Counted from the stretch's first letter, positions 32,773 through 42,515 are shown. The stretch is 64,000 bases of DNA from Ulvibacter sp. MAR_2010_11 (GCF_002813135.1 NZ_PHTY01000001.1:987501-1051500), one strand, 5' to 3'. A program made the numbers and translations. The notes: generated by a model from the letters alone, not told the origin.

Positions 32773-33839
32773 AACAAGCTTGTTTGCGGATTCTTAAGCT
32801 GCAAATAATGGGAACCGTCTAATGGAGGAATTTTTCGGTCTTTCAAGTATTTCTTTCGCGCCAATTTTATGGTATCATTTATTTGTGTAGCAATGGTTCC
32901 TTCACCTCTCATCCTCATTCCGAAGCGGCTATCGTTTAGTTTTCCGCCGTGGCATTCGGCAATTTGATGGAGAATCCGTTCTGCACGATCGGGAATGGTT
33001 TTATGTGCCCAATCGGTAAAGAGCTCGGCAATTTGCCCATTCAGTCTAACAATGGTGTGCCCTACATCCAGCGCTCCCAATTCGGCTACTTTCTTAACCA
33101 ATGGCAGGATTTCATGGCTGTTTAAGGACGGTATAATGGGCGCCATCATAACCCGAACAGGAATATTATTTTCTGAAAGCACTTCCACGGTTTTTAGACG
33201 TTGTTTGATACTTGCCGTTCGAGGTTCCAGCAGGCGTCTGGTTTCTTCGGAAAGTGAGGTAACGGAAATATTTACCACGATACAATTCAATTTTGCCAAT
33301 TCCTTTAAAATATCCAGATCACGAAGCAGCAATGAGTTTTTGGTAATTATCCCGGTAGGATGCTTCCACCTCAGCATTACTTCCAAACATTTTCGCGTGA
33401 TCTCCAGCTTTCTTTCGATAGGTTGGTAGCAGTCTGTGTTCCCCGAAAAAACAATAGGATGTGGTTGCCAGGATTTGCTCTTCAGCTTTTCTTCCAACAA
33501 CTGCGGGGCATTCGTTTTTATCAGGATATTACGCTCAAAATCCAAACCTGCGCCGTATCCCCAGTATTCATGGCTGTTACGTGCGTAGCAATACACACAA
33601 CCGTGCTCACAACCCTGATACGGATTTGCAGAAAATCCCATCCCAACATCGGGGCTGTCTACCTTGTTTACAAATGTTTTTGGAAAGACGTCGATGTAAT
33701 TTGTCTTGTTACTTTCTGCTTCTTCCCCTTCGGCATCGCAAAAATTAAGGAAATCGTCCCGAATTTCATGGCGCAGTTCGAAGAAGCGATTGGCCACATT
33801 TTTCTGAGCACCACGCCCTTTTAAAAATTGTTCGGACAT
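32769..33839 (-). CDS. PA0069-family radical SAM protein
   Basis: 356 aa when started at 33839 (MSEQFLKGRGAQKNVANRF). The GRGA(Q)xN start is the family hallmark, and the 9 extra upstream codons of an alternative start are not. The [4Fe-4S]/SAM site C-x-x-x-C-x-x-C is visible as YQGCEHGCVYCYARN (about 75-89). It is related to spore photoproduct lyase-like Rv2578c/PA0069 proteins, whose reaction is not established. KTNAPQLLEEKLKSKSW and IVVNISVTSLSE belong to the radical SAM barrel. It is convergent with plsC. Confidence 0.9.
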   Translation of the reverse strand: MSEQFLKGRGAQKNVANRFFELRHEIRDDFLNFCDAEGEEAESNKTNYIDVFPKTFVNKVDSPDVGMGFSANPYQGCEHGCVYCYARNSHEYWGYGAGLDFERNILIKTNAPQLLEEKLKSKSWQPHPIVFSGNTDCYQPIERKLEITRKCLEVMLRWKHPTGIITKNSLLLRDLDILKELAKLNCIVVNISVTSLSEETRRLLEPRTASIKQRLKTVEVLSENNIPVRVMMAPIIPSLNSHEILPLVKKVAELGALDVGHTIVRLNGQIAELFTDWAHKTIPDRAERILHQIAECHGGKLNDSRFGMRMRGEGTIATQINDTIKLARKKYLKDRKIPPLDGSHYLQLKNPQTSLF

Positions 33840-33917
33840 AAAAATAACTTTGAAGATGTTCCTCAAAGTTATTTAAATATTGGAATATTTCCTATTTAAA
33901 TTGGATTTATTCCCAAT

Positions 33918-34700
33918 CTATTTTCCGGGAAAATTCGCCTTACGTTTTTCCAAAAATGCCTGTGTGCCCTCATGGAAATCGGCTGTGCCGAAACACTTTC
34001 CAAACTGAGTGATTTCTTCATCAAAACCATTCTCCCCGTCTTCGTATCCGGCATTGATAGCAGCAATTGCCGATGCAATAGCCACCGATGAATTTCTTTT
34101 AATTTTTTCGGCAATCGCAATGGTTAAGTCCATTAATTCTTCCCGGGAAGTGACATGGTTAACGAGGCCGTATTGCAATGCCTGATGTGCATCAATCATT
34201 CCGGCAGTCATGATAAGTTCCATGGCTCTGCCCTTTCCTACTAAGTGAGGTAAGCGTTGTGTCCCTCCATAACCCGGAATTACCCCAAGAGATACTTCGG
34301 GCAAGCCCATCTTGGCATTTTCACTTGCCGTGCGAAAATGTGCTGCCATGGCCAATTCGAGTCCGCCACCTAACGCAAAACCGTTTACAGCAGCAATGAC
34401 AGGGGTAGATAAATGTGCTACAAAATCGAATAATTTAGCCTGTCCTTCGGCGGCTAACTGTTCTCCCTGTGCTACAGAAAAATCGGAAAATTCGCTAATA
34501 TCTGCTCCTGCAACAAATGCTTTCTCTCCGCTTCCGGTTACAATTATCACCTTTATCTTCTTATCTGCATCCGCCTTCTTAAAAGCTTCGTGCAGCTCTT
34601 TTATAGTTTCCCTGTTTAAGGCGTTTAATTTTGCGGGGCGGTTGATGGTAATGGTTGTAATTCCGTTTTGGGTTTCGGATAAAAGATTCTTATAGCTCAT
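33918..34700 (-). CDS. Enoyl-CoA hydratase/isomerase (crotonase family)
   Basis: 260-aa crotonase-fold enzyme. The start at 34700 (MSYKNLLSETQNGITTITIN) matches family N-termini; a longer frame from 34841 runs into the neighbouring kinase gene. The oxyanion-hole and CoA site are in AVNGFALGGGLELAMA, with KAFVAGADISEFS earlier. The catalytic Glu is in GLPEVSLGVIPGYGGTQ. The second Glu region (near VFGDCF-type positions in hydratases) is less clear. It likely hydrates short-chain enoyl-CoA, for example crotonyl-CoA in beta-oxidation; a different crotonase activity cannot be excluded. Confidence 0.9.
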   Translation of the reverse strand: MSYKNLLSETQNGITTITINRPAKLNALNRETIKELHEAFKKADADKKIKVIIVTGSGEKAFVAGADISEFSDFSVAQGEQLAAEGQAKLFDFVAHLSTPVIAAVNGFALGGGLELAMAAHFRTASENAKMGLPEVSLGVIPGYGGTQRLPHLVGKGRAMELIMTAGMIDAHQALQYGLVNHVTSREELMDLTIAIAEKIKRNSSVAIASAIAAINAGYEDGENGFDEEITQFGKCFGTADFHEGTQAFLEKRKANFPGK

Positions 34701-34755
34701 AGTGATTGCAGTTTGGAAATAAAAGTTGGTTTGTATTGTAAAAATACGAAACTCG

Positions 34756-36213
34756 CTATAATTGTTTTGGAAAAGCGACTTTAAATGTGGTTTGTTCTCC
34801 GGGAATCGAGGTAAGGGTAATTTCTCCGTTGTAGGTTTCAACTATTTTTTTGACCATAGCCAGTCCAAGTCCCATCCCGCTTGTTTTGGTAGTGAATTTG
34901 GGTTCAAAAACCTTTTCCATATTCTCTTCAGCTATGCCTAGACCATTGTCTTTAACGGTAATTACTGCATTATTCCCTTCCGAAAAAACGTTCACTTCAA
35001 TGCGAGGTTCTTCAGGATTTTTCTGTTCTATGGAATAAATACTGTTTTTTATTAAATTGGTAATTACCCGAATGAGTTGGGTACGGTCAAATCTGGCTAT
35101 GATTTTCTCTTCTTCAGAAAAGAAATAAATATACTCTTCATTAAAAATATCGAGTGCCAGCTTCGTGATCTTTAGAACATTTAAAGTCTCATCTTGTTGT
35201 GCCGGCATTTGGGCATAGGTAGAAAATGCCGAAGCAATCGAACTCATGGTGTCTATTTGTTGGATAAGCGTTTTTGTGTATTCATCCAGCTTCTTATTTA
35301 CATCCGGGTCGTTCACATCGAATTTTCGCTGAAAACTTTGCACCGTCAATCGCATGGGTGTCAACGGATTCTTTATCTCGTGAGCTACCTGCTTCGCCAT
35401 CTCTCTCCAGGCGGCTTCCCGCTCGTTAGCTGCCAGTTGTGCCGCACTTATTTCCAGTTCATCAATCATGCTGTTGTAGGCGTTTACCAGCGTAGATATT
35501 TCCCGAGTATTGTCTTCTACAAGAATTCGCTTGTTCCGCTTGTCTAATCGGGTTTCAGTAATTTTTAAACTAATGGCATTTAAGGAACGGGTAATATATT
35601 TCGACAGAAAATAGGCGAGTGCAATTGCAATAAGCAACATGAGAATATAGGCATACCCCAAACGGGTAAGGTTTTCCTTTAATTCCTTGTTTAAGAACCC
35701 ATCATCTTCAATATAGGGTAGGTTTAAAATTGCCAGGGGTTTAAAATAGCTATCGGTAATATAAGAATAGGACGATTGATAATTTTGTTCGTCTTCTTTA
35801 AATTCTTCGACGTAATGATGGTTGGGAGCGCTTTCAAGAGCCAACATTATCTCCTTCGACAATTTAGTATGAGTGGTGTCTTTAAAAAAGGTTGCTTTGG
35901 AAGATTTTAGTAAAACCCCGTCCAAATCATATAGGTACAATTCGAGGTTGTGGATGTTTTTTATTTCATAAATCTTATCCTTAAAAATTAGCGGGATATT
36001 TTCAGTATCTACAGGATAAGTGGTCGTTTTTAAAGCATAATTTATATTTTCCCGAATGGCAGATTCTTTCCGCAGCAAACGCTCTCGATGATAGTCTTCA
36101 GCTTCTTCACGGTACTGATACACGGTCACCGCGGCAATTAAAATAGAGGCTCCTATTACCAATAAGAGCATCGATAAAAATATTCGAAAACGCAGTGACT
36201 TAGTGAAATTCAT
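34756..36213 (-). CDS. NtrY-like sensor histidine kinase
   Basis: 485-aa membrane kinase when started at 36213 (MNFTKSLRFRIFLSMLLLVI). TM1 is about 8-31, a periplasmic sensor region about 32-185, TM2 about 187-208, then a HAMP domain. The phospho-acceptor His is in QVAHEIKNPLTPMRLTVQ, the NtrY/NtrB form of the H box. The HATPase domain has the N box LIKNSIYSIEQ and G boxes (DNGLGIAE, TSGMGLGLAMVKKI). No response regulator gene is adjacent, so its partner is elsewhere. It ends 55 bp before the enoyl-CoA hydratase start. Confidence 0.92.
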   Translation of the reverse strand: MNFTKSLRFRIFLSMLLLVIGASILIAAVTVYQYREEAEDYHRERLLRKESAIRENINYALKTTTYPVDTENIPLIFKDKIYEIKNIHNLELYLYDLDGVLLKSSKATFFKDTTHTKLSKEIMLALESAPNHHYVEEFKEDEQNYQSSYSYITDSYFKPLAILNLPYIEDDGFLNKELKENLTRLGYAYILMLLIAIALAYFLSKYITRSLNAISLKITETRLDKRNKRILVEDNTREISTLVNAYNSMIDELEISAAQLAANEREAAWREMAKQVAHEIKNPLTPMRLTVQSFQRKFDVNDPDVNKKLDEYTKTLIQQIDTMSSIASAFSTYAQMPAQQDETLNVLKITKLALDIFNEEYIYFFSEEEKIIARFDRTQLIRVITNLIKNSIYSIEQKNPEEPRIEVNVFSEGNNAVITVKDNGLGIAEENMEKVFEPKFTTKTSGMGLGLAMVKKIVETYNGEITLTSIPGEQTTFKVAFPKQL

Positions 36214-36323
36214 GAATCCCGATTTGTGGAGGAAAGATAACAATAATTGCACCAAAGTAGGAATCTACATTTTAGTGAAATTTACCGAGAGCAAATTACC
36301 CCTCCGTCCTACTAAGTCGTCCA

Positions 36324-36342
36324 CCTCCCCTTTAAGGGGAGG
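36324..36342. repeat. CCTCCCCTT palindrome, dispersed-repeat-like
   Basis: CCTCCCCTT-T-AAGGGGAGG is a perfect 9-bp dyad preceded by CCCTCCGTCCTACTAAGTCG. It is a form of intergenic repeat seen repeatedly in Bacteroidota genomes. It lies between hemJ and the NtrY-like kinase gene. Confidence 0.65.
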
Positions 36343-36366
36343 AATATTCTTGTTTTCAGATATGAG

Positions 36367-36903
36367 TTATTTACTTTCTCTAATTCGTTTGTAAAAACGG
36401 TATCCCAGCATTATCAATACCGAAAACAATACAATTCCCAGCACCCCGTAGATCCAGTTAATGGAATTTTTCAGAATGACCAAGAACACGATAGCAAATA
36501 AAATAATAGTAGCCCCTTCATTAAAAATTCGCATAAAATTGGAAGAGTGCTTTACAACATCATTCTGTAGTTGCTTAAAAATACTATGACATTTTAGATG
36601 ATAAATAATAAGCAATACTACAAAACCTAATTTAACCTGCATCCACCCATCCGTAAGATAAAACGGCCGTAAGACTACTAGCCAGATGGCAAATCCTGTT
36701 GCCAAAATCATGGACGGCCAGGTGATAATGTACCACAGTCGCTTGGACATAATTTTAAACTGTGCGCCCAAGATTTCCTTATCCGGAGAGGGTTTGTAAT
36801 ACGCCTCTATCTGATACACAAAAAGGCGGACAATATAAAATAAGCCCGCAAACCAGGTGATAACAAAAATGAGGTGAAGTGATTTTATATAATTGTATTC
36901 CAT
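36367..36903 (-). CDS. hemJ: Protoporphyrinogen oxidase HemJ (CopD/UPF0093 family)
   Basis: 178-aa integral membrane protein of about five helices. The family signature is at the N-terminus: H10 in IKSLHLIFVITWFAGLFY, followed by IVRLFVYQIEAYY. K91 in MQVKLGF and H102 in YHLKCHSIF fit the conserved His/Lys positions of HemJ. HemJ oxidises protoporphyrinogen IX, the penultimate step of heme synthesis in bacteria lacking HemG/HemY. The surrounding hem genes support this role, although the related CopD fold alone would be ambiguous. Its ATG overlaps the stop of the BNR gene (TAATG). Confidence 0.87.
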   Translation of the reverse strand: MEYNYIKSLHLIFVITWFAGLFYIVRLFVYQIEAYYKPSPDKEILGAQFKIMSKRLWYIITWPSMILATGFAIWLVVLRPFYLTDGWMQVKLGFVVLLIIYHLKCHSIFKQLQNDVVKHSSNFMRIFNEGATIILFAIVFLVILKNSINWIYGVLGIVLFSVLIMLGYRFYKRIRESK

Positions 36904-39900
36904 TATTCCTTTTCCTCTTCAATAAATAAATAATTTAAATTCATGCTATTGAAAGAGGTGTTAAAACTTTCAATTTCTTCCGAAACCAAGGTGTCAAATT
37001 TCTCAAGTTCAACATTAATTTGCTGGGTTAATTCATTCTTTACCTCTATATCTTGTTGTGTTGGCGGAAAATCGTCCATGCCAACCAGACTGTTTAAATG
37101 CCCCAATTTATTGGTAAGTTTTATGGGGAAATTCAACGGATCTTGGCCGCTCTTGTTTTTAGTTTGGTACAGCGCTTTTTCGATGTCGCCAAATTTTTCG
37201 CTCAGGTTTTTCGCCTTTTCTACCAGATCTTTTACAGCTTCGTTGTCTTTGTACTGTTTCTGAAAGGCTTCCAACTGTGCGTTTATATTCCGAATCTTTT
37301 TGATGGACTTATGCGCCTTATCCACTGTAGTATTTACGTCGGTAATAAAGTCGAATTGACGCTGCATTCCGGCGATATCTGTTTCGGCATTGCCATCGGG
37401 TAAAATGCTAAGGGATTGTGAATACGACTGTTCTCCAACTGTTAGAACTACCTTGTACTGCCCGGGAACTACCTGAGGCGCTTCGGTACTGGCCCACCAT
37501 AAGATCATTCCCTTTAATCGTTCGGCTCCTTTGCCTCGCAAATCCCAACTATGATAATTTGCCCCTTTTTTTACCTCCAGTTTTTCTCCTTCTTTTCCTT
37601 TTGTGCTAAAAGTTTTAAGGGTATCGTTGGCAACGGTGAGATAGCTTAATTTTACTTCCTGGTCTGTCGAATCTTTCAGAAAGAAATAGGTCATCACCCC
37701 TTCCGGATGATTTGTTCCTCTGGTAAGAGATCCCTTTCGGGAATTCCCACTCATTCTGTAGGTATCCTTGGGTTTAAAAAGGTAGTTATCCTTTCCTTTT
37801 GCTGAAGCCAATTGATGAAATACAGTCAAATCATCAATTATCCAAAGACTTCTTCCCTGAGTAGCAACAATAAGGTTGTTTTCTTTAACGGCGAGATCGG
37901 TAATAGGAACAATGGGAAGGTTTAGCTGAAACGATTGCCAGTTGGCGCCATCATCGAATGAAATATACATTCCGGTTTCGGTACCTGCATAGAGCAATCC
38001 TTTTCGTTTTGGGTCTTCCCGAAGAACACGTGTAAAATGCTCCTCATTGATACCATTGGTGATTTTTTTCCATGTTTTCCCAAAATCGGTTGTTTTATAT
38101 AAATAGGGAGCAAAATCGCCCAATTTATAACGGGTTCCGGCTATATAACAGGTTCCTGCATCAAAAACCGAAGGCTCTACACTGTTAATCATCATCCATT
38201 CGGGCATGCCTTTTGGCGAAACATTCTCCCAGCTTTGTCCGCCGTTACGAGTAACATGCACCAGACCATCATCACTTCCGGTCCAGATAACTCCGGCAGT
38301 GACGGGTGATTCGGCTGCTGCGAAAATAGTACAGTAGTACTCCACCGATGTGTTATCTTGTGTAATGGGTCCTCCCGAAGATTTTAGCTTTGTGGGATCA
38401 TTTCGGGTGAGATCGGGGCTAATTACATCCCAGCTCTCTCCTTCATTGGTGGTGGCGTGCAAATGATTCGACGCTGTGTACAATTTATTCGGATTGTGCG
38501 GTGAGAAGAAAATAGGGAAATTCCATTGAAAACGGTATTTCATATCCTCTGCCCCATGTCCCATCGGATTGTCGGGCCAAACGCTTACACTGCGAACCGT
38601 TCCTTTATCGTGATTGTAACGGGTTAAAAATCCGTCGTAGCTCCCTCCGTAGACAATATCGTTATCTTCAGGATCTACAGCGATATGTGCACTTTCTCCT
38701 CCGGCTGTCTCTTCCCAGTCGTCTTCGTCTATACTCCAGCCTTCGTTTCTATGTCGAATTCGGATGGTCGAATTGTCCTGTTGCGCAGCATAAATTCGAT
38801 AGGGGAAAGAGTTGTCCGTCGTAACACGATAAAACTGTGAGGTAGGCTGATTGTAATAAGTACTCCATGTTTTTCCCCCATCATACGTAATTTGCGCCCC
38901 GCCATCGTCCCCGACTATAATTCTATCGGGGTTTTCGGGAGCTACCCATAAATCGTGATGATCTCCGTGGGGTGTATCGTAGCTGTCGAAGGTTTTTCCG
39001 CCATCGGTACTTTTATGATAATTCACATTTAAGACATACACCACGTTTTCGTCCTTAGAATCGGCATAGATTCGGGTATAATACCAGGCTCTTTGGCGTA
39101 ATTTACGTTCATCATTCGTGTTCGCCCAGGTATCCCCTCCGTCATCACTGCGATATACACCTCCTTTTTCCTTGTTTTCAACAATGGCCCATACGCGGTC
39201 ACTGTTTGCAGGTGAAACGGTAACTCCAATAATTCCTAAGGTATCGGTTGGAAAGCCCTTATTTTTTGAAATTTCTTTCCAATTTTCACCACTGTCGGTA
39301 CTTTTCCAAAGTGCTGAGCCTTCACCTCCACTGCTTAGACTATAGGGCGTCCGACGTACATTCCAGGTAGCCGCATATAAGATTCGCGGGTTGTTAGGAT
39401 CCATTTGTAGATCGACTGCACCGGCATTTTCATTTACAAACAGTGTTTTTTTCCAGGTTTTTCCGCCATCGGTGCTTTTGTATACTCCGCGATCCTGGGT
39501 GGGTTTGTAGATATTTCCCAAAACGGCTGCGTATACAATATTATGGTCCTTTGGATGCACCGATATTCTTGGAATATGACGGCCGTTTTCAAGGCCCATT
39601 TGTTTCCAGGTCTTTCCGGCATTTTCAGTTTTCCAGATACCATAACCGGAAGAAACATTCCCTCTCACGGTTTTTTCACCACCACCCACATAAATTACAT
39701 TATGATCGTCTTCGGCCACTTCGATGGCACCAATGGAACCTCCAAAAAAACCATCCGAAATATTCTTCCAGTGTCTTCCTCCGTCCTTGGTTTCCCAAAT
39801 TCCGCCACCGGTAGCACCAAAATAAAAAAGATTGGGTTTGCCGGGGACACCGGTTACGGCTGCGCTTCGGCCACCACGGAACGGTCCGATAAGGCGGTAT

Positions 39901-40013
39901 TCCACGGCTTCGTATAGTGCTTTGTCATAGGTTTGAGCGGTAATTGTTTCTGAAAATATTCCGAAGCATAAAATAGATAGTAGTACCGGAAGGGTTCGTT
40001 GGATAGCGTTCAT
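36903..40013 (-). CDS. Secreted multi-BNR/VPS10-like propeller protein
   Basis: 1036 aa when started at 40013 (MNAIQRTLPVLLSILCFGIF), which places a signal peptide (1-27, ending ITAQ) at the N-terminus; codons upstream overlap the MATE gene. Many BNR/Asp-box motifs (TKDGGRHW, TENAGKTW, STDGGKTW, STDSGENW, SDDGGDTW, TYDGGKTW) build two seven-bladed propellers, about residues 35-640, as in sortilin-like glycosyl-hydrolase-type proteins of Bacteroidota. A beta-sandwich and a helical, charged C-terminal region (about 850-1036) follow. No type IX sorting domain is seen, so it probably stays periplasmic or is exported otherwise. It is coupled to hemJ by overlapping stop/start. Ligand unknown. Confidence 0.88.
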   Translation of the reverse strand: MNAIQRTLPVLLSILCFGIFSETITAQTYDKALYEAVEYRLIGPFRGGRSAAVTGVPGKPNLFYFGATGGGIWETKDGGRHWKNISDGFFGGSIGAIEVAEDDHNVIYVGGGEKTVRGNVSSGYGIWKTENAGKTWKQMGLENGRHIPRISVHPKDHNIVYAAVLGNIYKPTQDRGVYKSTDGGKTWKKTLFVNENAGAVDLQMDPNNPRILYAATWNVRRTPYSLSSGGEGSALWKSTDSGENWKEISKNKGFPTDTLGIIGVTVSPANSDRVWAIVENKEKGGVYRSDDGGDTWANTNDERKLRQRAWYYTRIYADSKDENVVYVLNVNYHKSTDGGKTFDSYDTPHGDHHDLWVAPENPDRIIVGDDGGAQITYDGGKTWSTYYNQPTSQFYRVTTDNSFPYRIYAAQQDNSTIRIRHRNEGWSIDEDDWEETAGGESAHIAVDPEDNDIVYGGSYDGFLTRYNHDKGTVRSVSVWPDNPMGHGAEDMKYRFQWNFPIFFSPHNPNKLYTASNHLHATTNEGESWDVISPDLTRNDPTKLKSSGGPITQDNTSVEYYCTIFAAAESPVTAGVIWTGSDDGLVHVTRNGGQSWENVSPKGMPEWMMINSVEPSVFDAGTCYIAGTRYKLGDFAPYLYKTTDFGKTWKKITNGINEEHFTRVLREDPKRKGLLYAGTETGMYISFDDGANWQSFQLNLPIVPITDLAVKENNLIVATQGRSLWIIDDLTVFHQLASAKGKDNYLFKPKDTYRMSGNSRKGSLTRGTNHPEGVMTYFFLKDSTDQEVKLSYLTVANDTLKTFSTKGKEGEKLEVKKGANYHSWDLRGKGAERLKGMILWWASTEAPQVVPGQYKVVLTVGEQSYSQSLSILPDGNAETDIAGMQRQFDFITDVNTTVDKAHKSIKKIRNINAQLEAFQKQYKDNEAVKDLVEKAKNLSEKFGDIEKALYQTKNKSGQDPLNFPIKLTNKLGHLNSLVGMDDFPPTQQDIEVKNELTQQINVELEKFDTLVSEEIESFNTSFNSMNLNYLFIEEEKE

Positions 40014-40066
40014 TGTCTGAAATTGAAATTTGTTTAAAGATAAAATTTCCTTTTGTTTCAGGAAAC

Positions 40067-41443
40067 TTAACGCACCATTTTTCGAACCTCTTTGTTTAAA
40101 AAGTAGCCGGTGAGGATGGTGGAAAGTACATCGGCAATGGGAAAGGAAAGCCAAACGCCCCAAACGCCAAAAAACTGCGGAAGAATTAATACCAGTGGAA
40201 TTAAGAAAAAACCTTGCTTAGTAAGACTCAATAATAAGGCGGGAACTGCCCTTCCAATGGCTTGAAAATAGGAGGCTCCAATCAACTGAATAACAATAAC
40301 AGGGGTTGCGGCAAAGACCCAACGCAATGCATCCGGAGTTCTGTGTAAGATTTCGGCATTATAGGCTATCGTTTCAGTATCCAGTGCATTGTTATTACTG
40401 ATAAAAACCGAAACTAAATGCGTTGGGAAAATCATAATAATCGCAAAAATAAACAATGCCAAAGCACCCGAATACTTAATGGAGGTGTTGATGGATTCCC
40501 GTACGCGTTCGTATTTTTCGGCGCCGTAATTATAGCCGGCTATAGGCAAGAATCCCTGATTTACACCAATAACCGGGAAGAGAGCAAACATGAGGAGTCT
40601 ACTAATAATTCCGTAGGAAGCCACATCGAGCGCATCGCCATGGGTAATTAAGACGTTGTTCAGTAAAATTGTCAATACCGCAATGGTTCCTTGTCTGGCA
40701 AGGGTTACAAAGCTAAGACTGCTTATTTCTGAAACTAATTTTTTCTGAAGTTTAAAAGATTCCCAACGCAATCGTAACTCACTTTCATAAATAAAAAACC
40801 AAAGTATAAAGGCAAAACATATAAAGTAACTAATAAACGTTGCCCAGGCGGCTCCTTCCATCCCAAAATCGAACACATTTATTAAAATGTAATCCATAAA
40901 AATATTGGCAATGGCCGGAAGCATCATGGCATACATGGCAAATTTGGGTTTGCCTTCGGCACGAATCACGTTATTTCCCATCATACACATGGAAAGCATC
41001 ACAATTCCGTACATCACTATGCGGTAATAGGTGAGTGCCAAATCTTTAAACGACTCGTCGGCTCCAAAAAATTCAATTAAATAATCCTGAAATACGAGTC
41101 CGAGTACTGCCAGTAAACCGGAACTTAAAAAGGTAAGCGTTATTTGATTCCCAAATACGCGTAATGCCTTGGTTTCATTACCGGATCCAAGGGCTCGCGA
41201 CAGCACCGAACTTCCCCCAATTCCAATAGACAAACCAATGGCTCCAATAAAAAAGGTTACGGGAATTACTACGGTAATTGCAGAAATCGCCAAAGGCCCA
41301 ATCCATCTCCCTACAAAGATGGTGTCCACAATCATGTTGAGTGACATCACCAAAATTCCGATGGAAGCCGGAACCGCTTGACGTACCAGTAATTTACTAA
41401 TGGGGTCGGTTCCGAGGGTATTGGATTTTCTTGTTTTGGCCAT
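40067..41443 (-). CDS. MATE family multidrug/metabolite exporter
   Basis: 458-aa inner-membrane protein with about 12 helices arranged as two MatE repeats (about 15-210 and 235-440). The N-terminal SKLLVRQAVPASIGILVMSL and VDTIFVGRWIGPLAISA, and the second-repeat VIGVNQGFLPIAGYNYGAEK, match the family, which uses Na+ or H+ gradients to expel organic cations. The ATG overlaps the stop of hemH by one base, so it is translated together with ferrochelatase; export of a porphyrin or heme-related compound is conceivable but unproven. 53 bp separate it from the BNR gene. Confidence 0.92.
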   Translation of the reverse strand: MAKTRKSNTLGTDPISKLLVRQAVPASIGILVMSLNMIVDTIFVGRWIGPLAISAITVVIPVTFFIGAIGLSIGIGGSSVLSRALGSGNETKALRVFGNQITLTFLSSGLLAVLGLVFQDYLIEFFGADESFKDLALTYYRIVMYGIVMLSMCMMGNNVIRAEGKPKFAMYAMMLPAIANIFMDYILINVFDFGMEGAAWATFISYFICFAFILWFFIYESELRLRWESFKLQKKLVSEISSLSFVTLARQGTIAVLTILLNNVLITHGDALDVASYGIISRLLMFALFPVIGVNQGFLPIAGYNYGAEKYERVRESINTSIKYSGALALFIFAIIMIFPTHLVSVFISNNNALDTETIAYNAEILHRTPDALRWVFAATPVIVIQLIGASYFQAIGRAVPALLLSLTKQGFFLIPLVLILPQFFGVWGVWLSFPIADVLSTILTGYFLNKEVRKMVR

Positions 41444-42480
41444 TAGGCTATCGCACTTTTTGTATCTACGATTCTCCAGTGATCGATCCAGCCGGTAAGT
41501 ACATCGGCCCAGTCGTCACGATCGTTTAAACAAGGAACGGTGGTAAATTCCTTTCCTCCCACTTCGTGGAAAATTTCTTCTCCTTCCATGGCAATTTCTT
41601 CCAGTGTTTCCAGGCAGTCGCTAACAAATGCAGGCGTTACAACGACCAATTTTTTTATTCCTGCCTTGCCAAGCCGCTCAATGGTTCTGTCAGTATAGGG
41701 TAATAACCATGGGTCGAAGCCCAGCCGTGATTGGAACGATGTCGAATAAGTTCCTTCTTTCAGCCCCAGTTTTTCTGCGACTAGAGAAGTTGTCTTCAAA
41801 CATTGGTGGCGATAACAAAACTGGTGCGCAGGAGAAGGGGTTGCGCAGCAGGCTGCGTTAATCTTACAATGGGATTGCGTGATATCGCTTTTACGGATGT
41901 GTCGTTCGGGCACTCCGTGATAACTAAAAAGAATATGCTCATAATCGAAGCTTTTCAGGGTTTCTGAAATGCTTCCGGAAAGCACGTCGATATAATCGGG
42001 CTTTTTATAAAATGCGGGCACTGAAGTGATTTCCATCTGTGGAAAGTACATTTTCTGAAGCTTTTCGATCGCCACCTCAATAGTTTCGGTGGTTGCCATC
42101 GCAAATTGAGGATATAACGGAATTACCAATACTTCGGTTACTCCTTTATCTGCCAATTCCTGAAGCCCTTTCTGCAGTGTCATACTGCCGTAACGCATGG
42201 CTAAGGCAACCGGAATAGTGGTTCTCTGCTGAATTTTTTTCTGAAGTCGTTGTGAAATAACAATCAATGGGGAGCCTTCTTCCCACCAGATTCGTTTATA
42301 GGCTGCAGCCGACTGCTTGGGGCGGGTATTCAGAATAATTCCACGTACCAATAAAATTCTCGCCCAACGCGGTACATCAATAACACGAGGATCCATTAAA
42401 AATTCATCGAGGTATTTTTTTACGTCTTTGGGTTGGGTACTGTCCGGTGACCCCAAATTGACAAGGAGAACTCCTTTCAT
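41443..42480 (-). CDS. hemH: Ferrochelatase
   Basis: 345-aa enzyme that inserts Fe(II) into protoporphyrin IX, the last step of heme synthesis. The catalytic His188 is in LFSYHGVPERH; the acidic helix is in VSDCLETLEEIAMEGEEIF; the N-terminal VLLVNLGSPD is standard. Just after the active site there is a Cys-rich insert with C205, C211, C212, C222 and C227 (residues 205-227), which may bind metal or an Fe-S cluster. The -7 box TACTTTTG lies at 42501-42508. The stop overlaps the MATE gene's ATG. Assignment is secure; the role of the Cys insert is open. Confidence 0.96.
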   Translation of the reverse strand: MKGVLLVNLGSPDSTQPKDVKKYLDEFLMDPRVIDVPRWARILLVRGIILNTRPKQSAAAYKRIWWEEGSPLIVISQRLQKKIQQRTTIPVALAMRYGSMTLQKGLQELADKGVTEVLVIPLYPQFAMATTETIEVAIEKLQKMYFPQMEITSVPAFYKKPDYIDVLSGSISETLKSFDYEHILFSYHGVPERHIRKSDITQSHCKINAACCATPSPAHQFCYRHQCLKTTSLVAEKLGLKEGTYSTSFQSRLGFDPWLLPYTDRTIERLGKAGIKKLVVVTPAFVSDCLETLEEIAMEGEEIFHEVGGKEFTTVPCLNDRDDWADVLTGWIDHWRIVDTKSAIA

Positions 42481-42481
42481 T

Positions 42482-42515
42482 AAAAGTAATTTTTAGAGTA
42501 CAAAAGTAATTTTTA
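42482..42515 (-). promoter_or_regulatory. hemH promoter with 14-bp direct repeat
   Basis: AAAAGTAATTTTTA occurs at 42482-42495 and again at 42502-42515, exactly 20 bp apart. On the reverse strand the upstream copy includes the -7 box TACTTTTG (42501-42508), 20 nt before the ATG. The other copy abuts the start codon. Confidence 0.55.

Noticed and set aside
36214-36366. Possible insertion sequence remnant near the CCTCCCCTT palindrome
   Set aside because: No transposase fragment, terminal repeats or target duplication can be seen; it fits a dispersed intergenic repeat.
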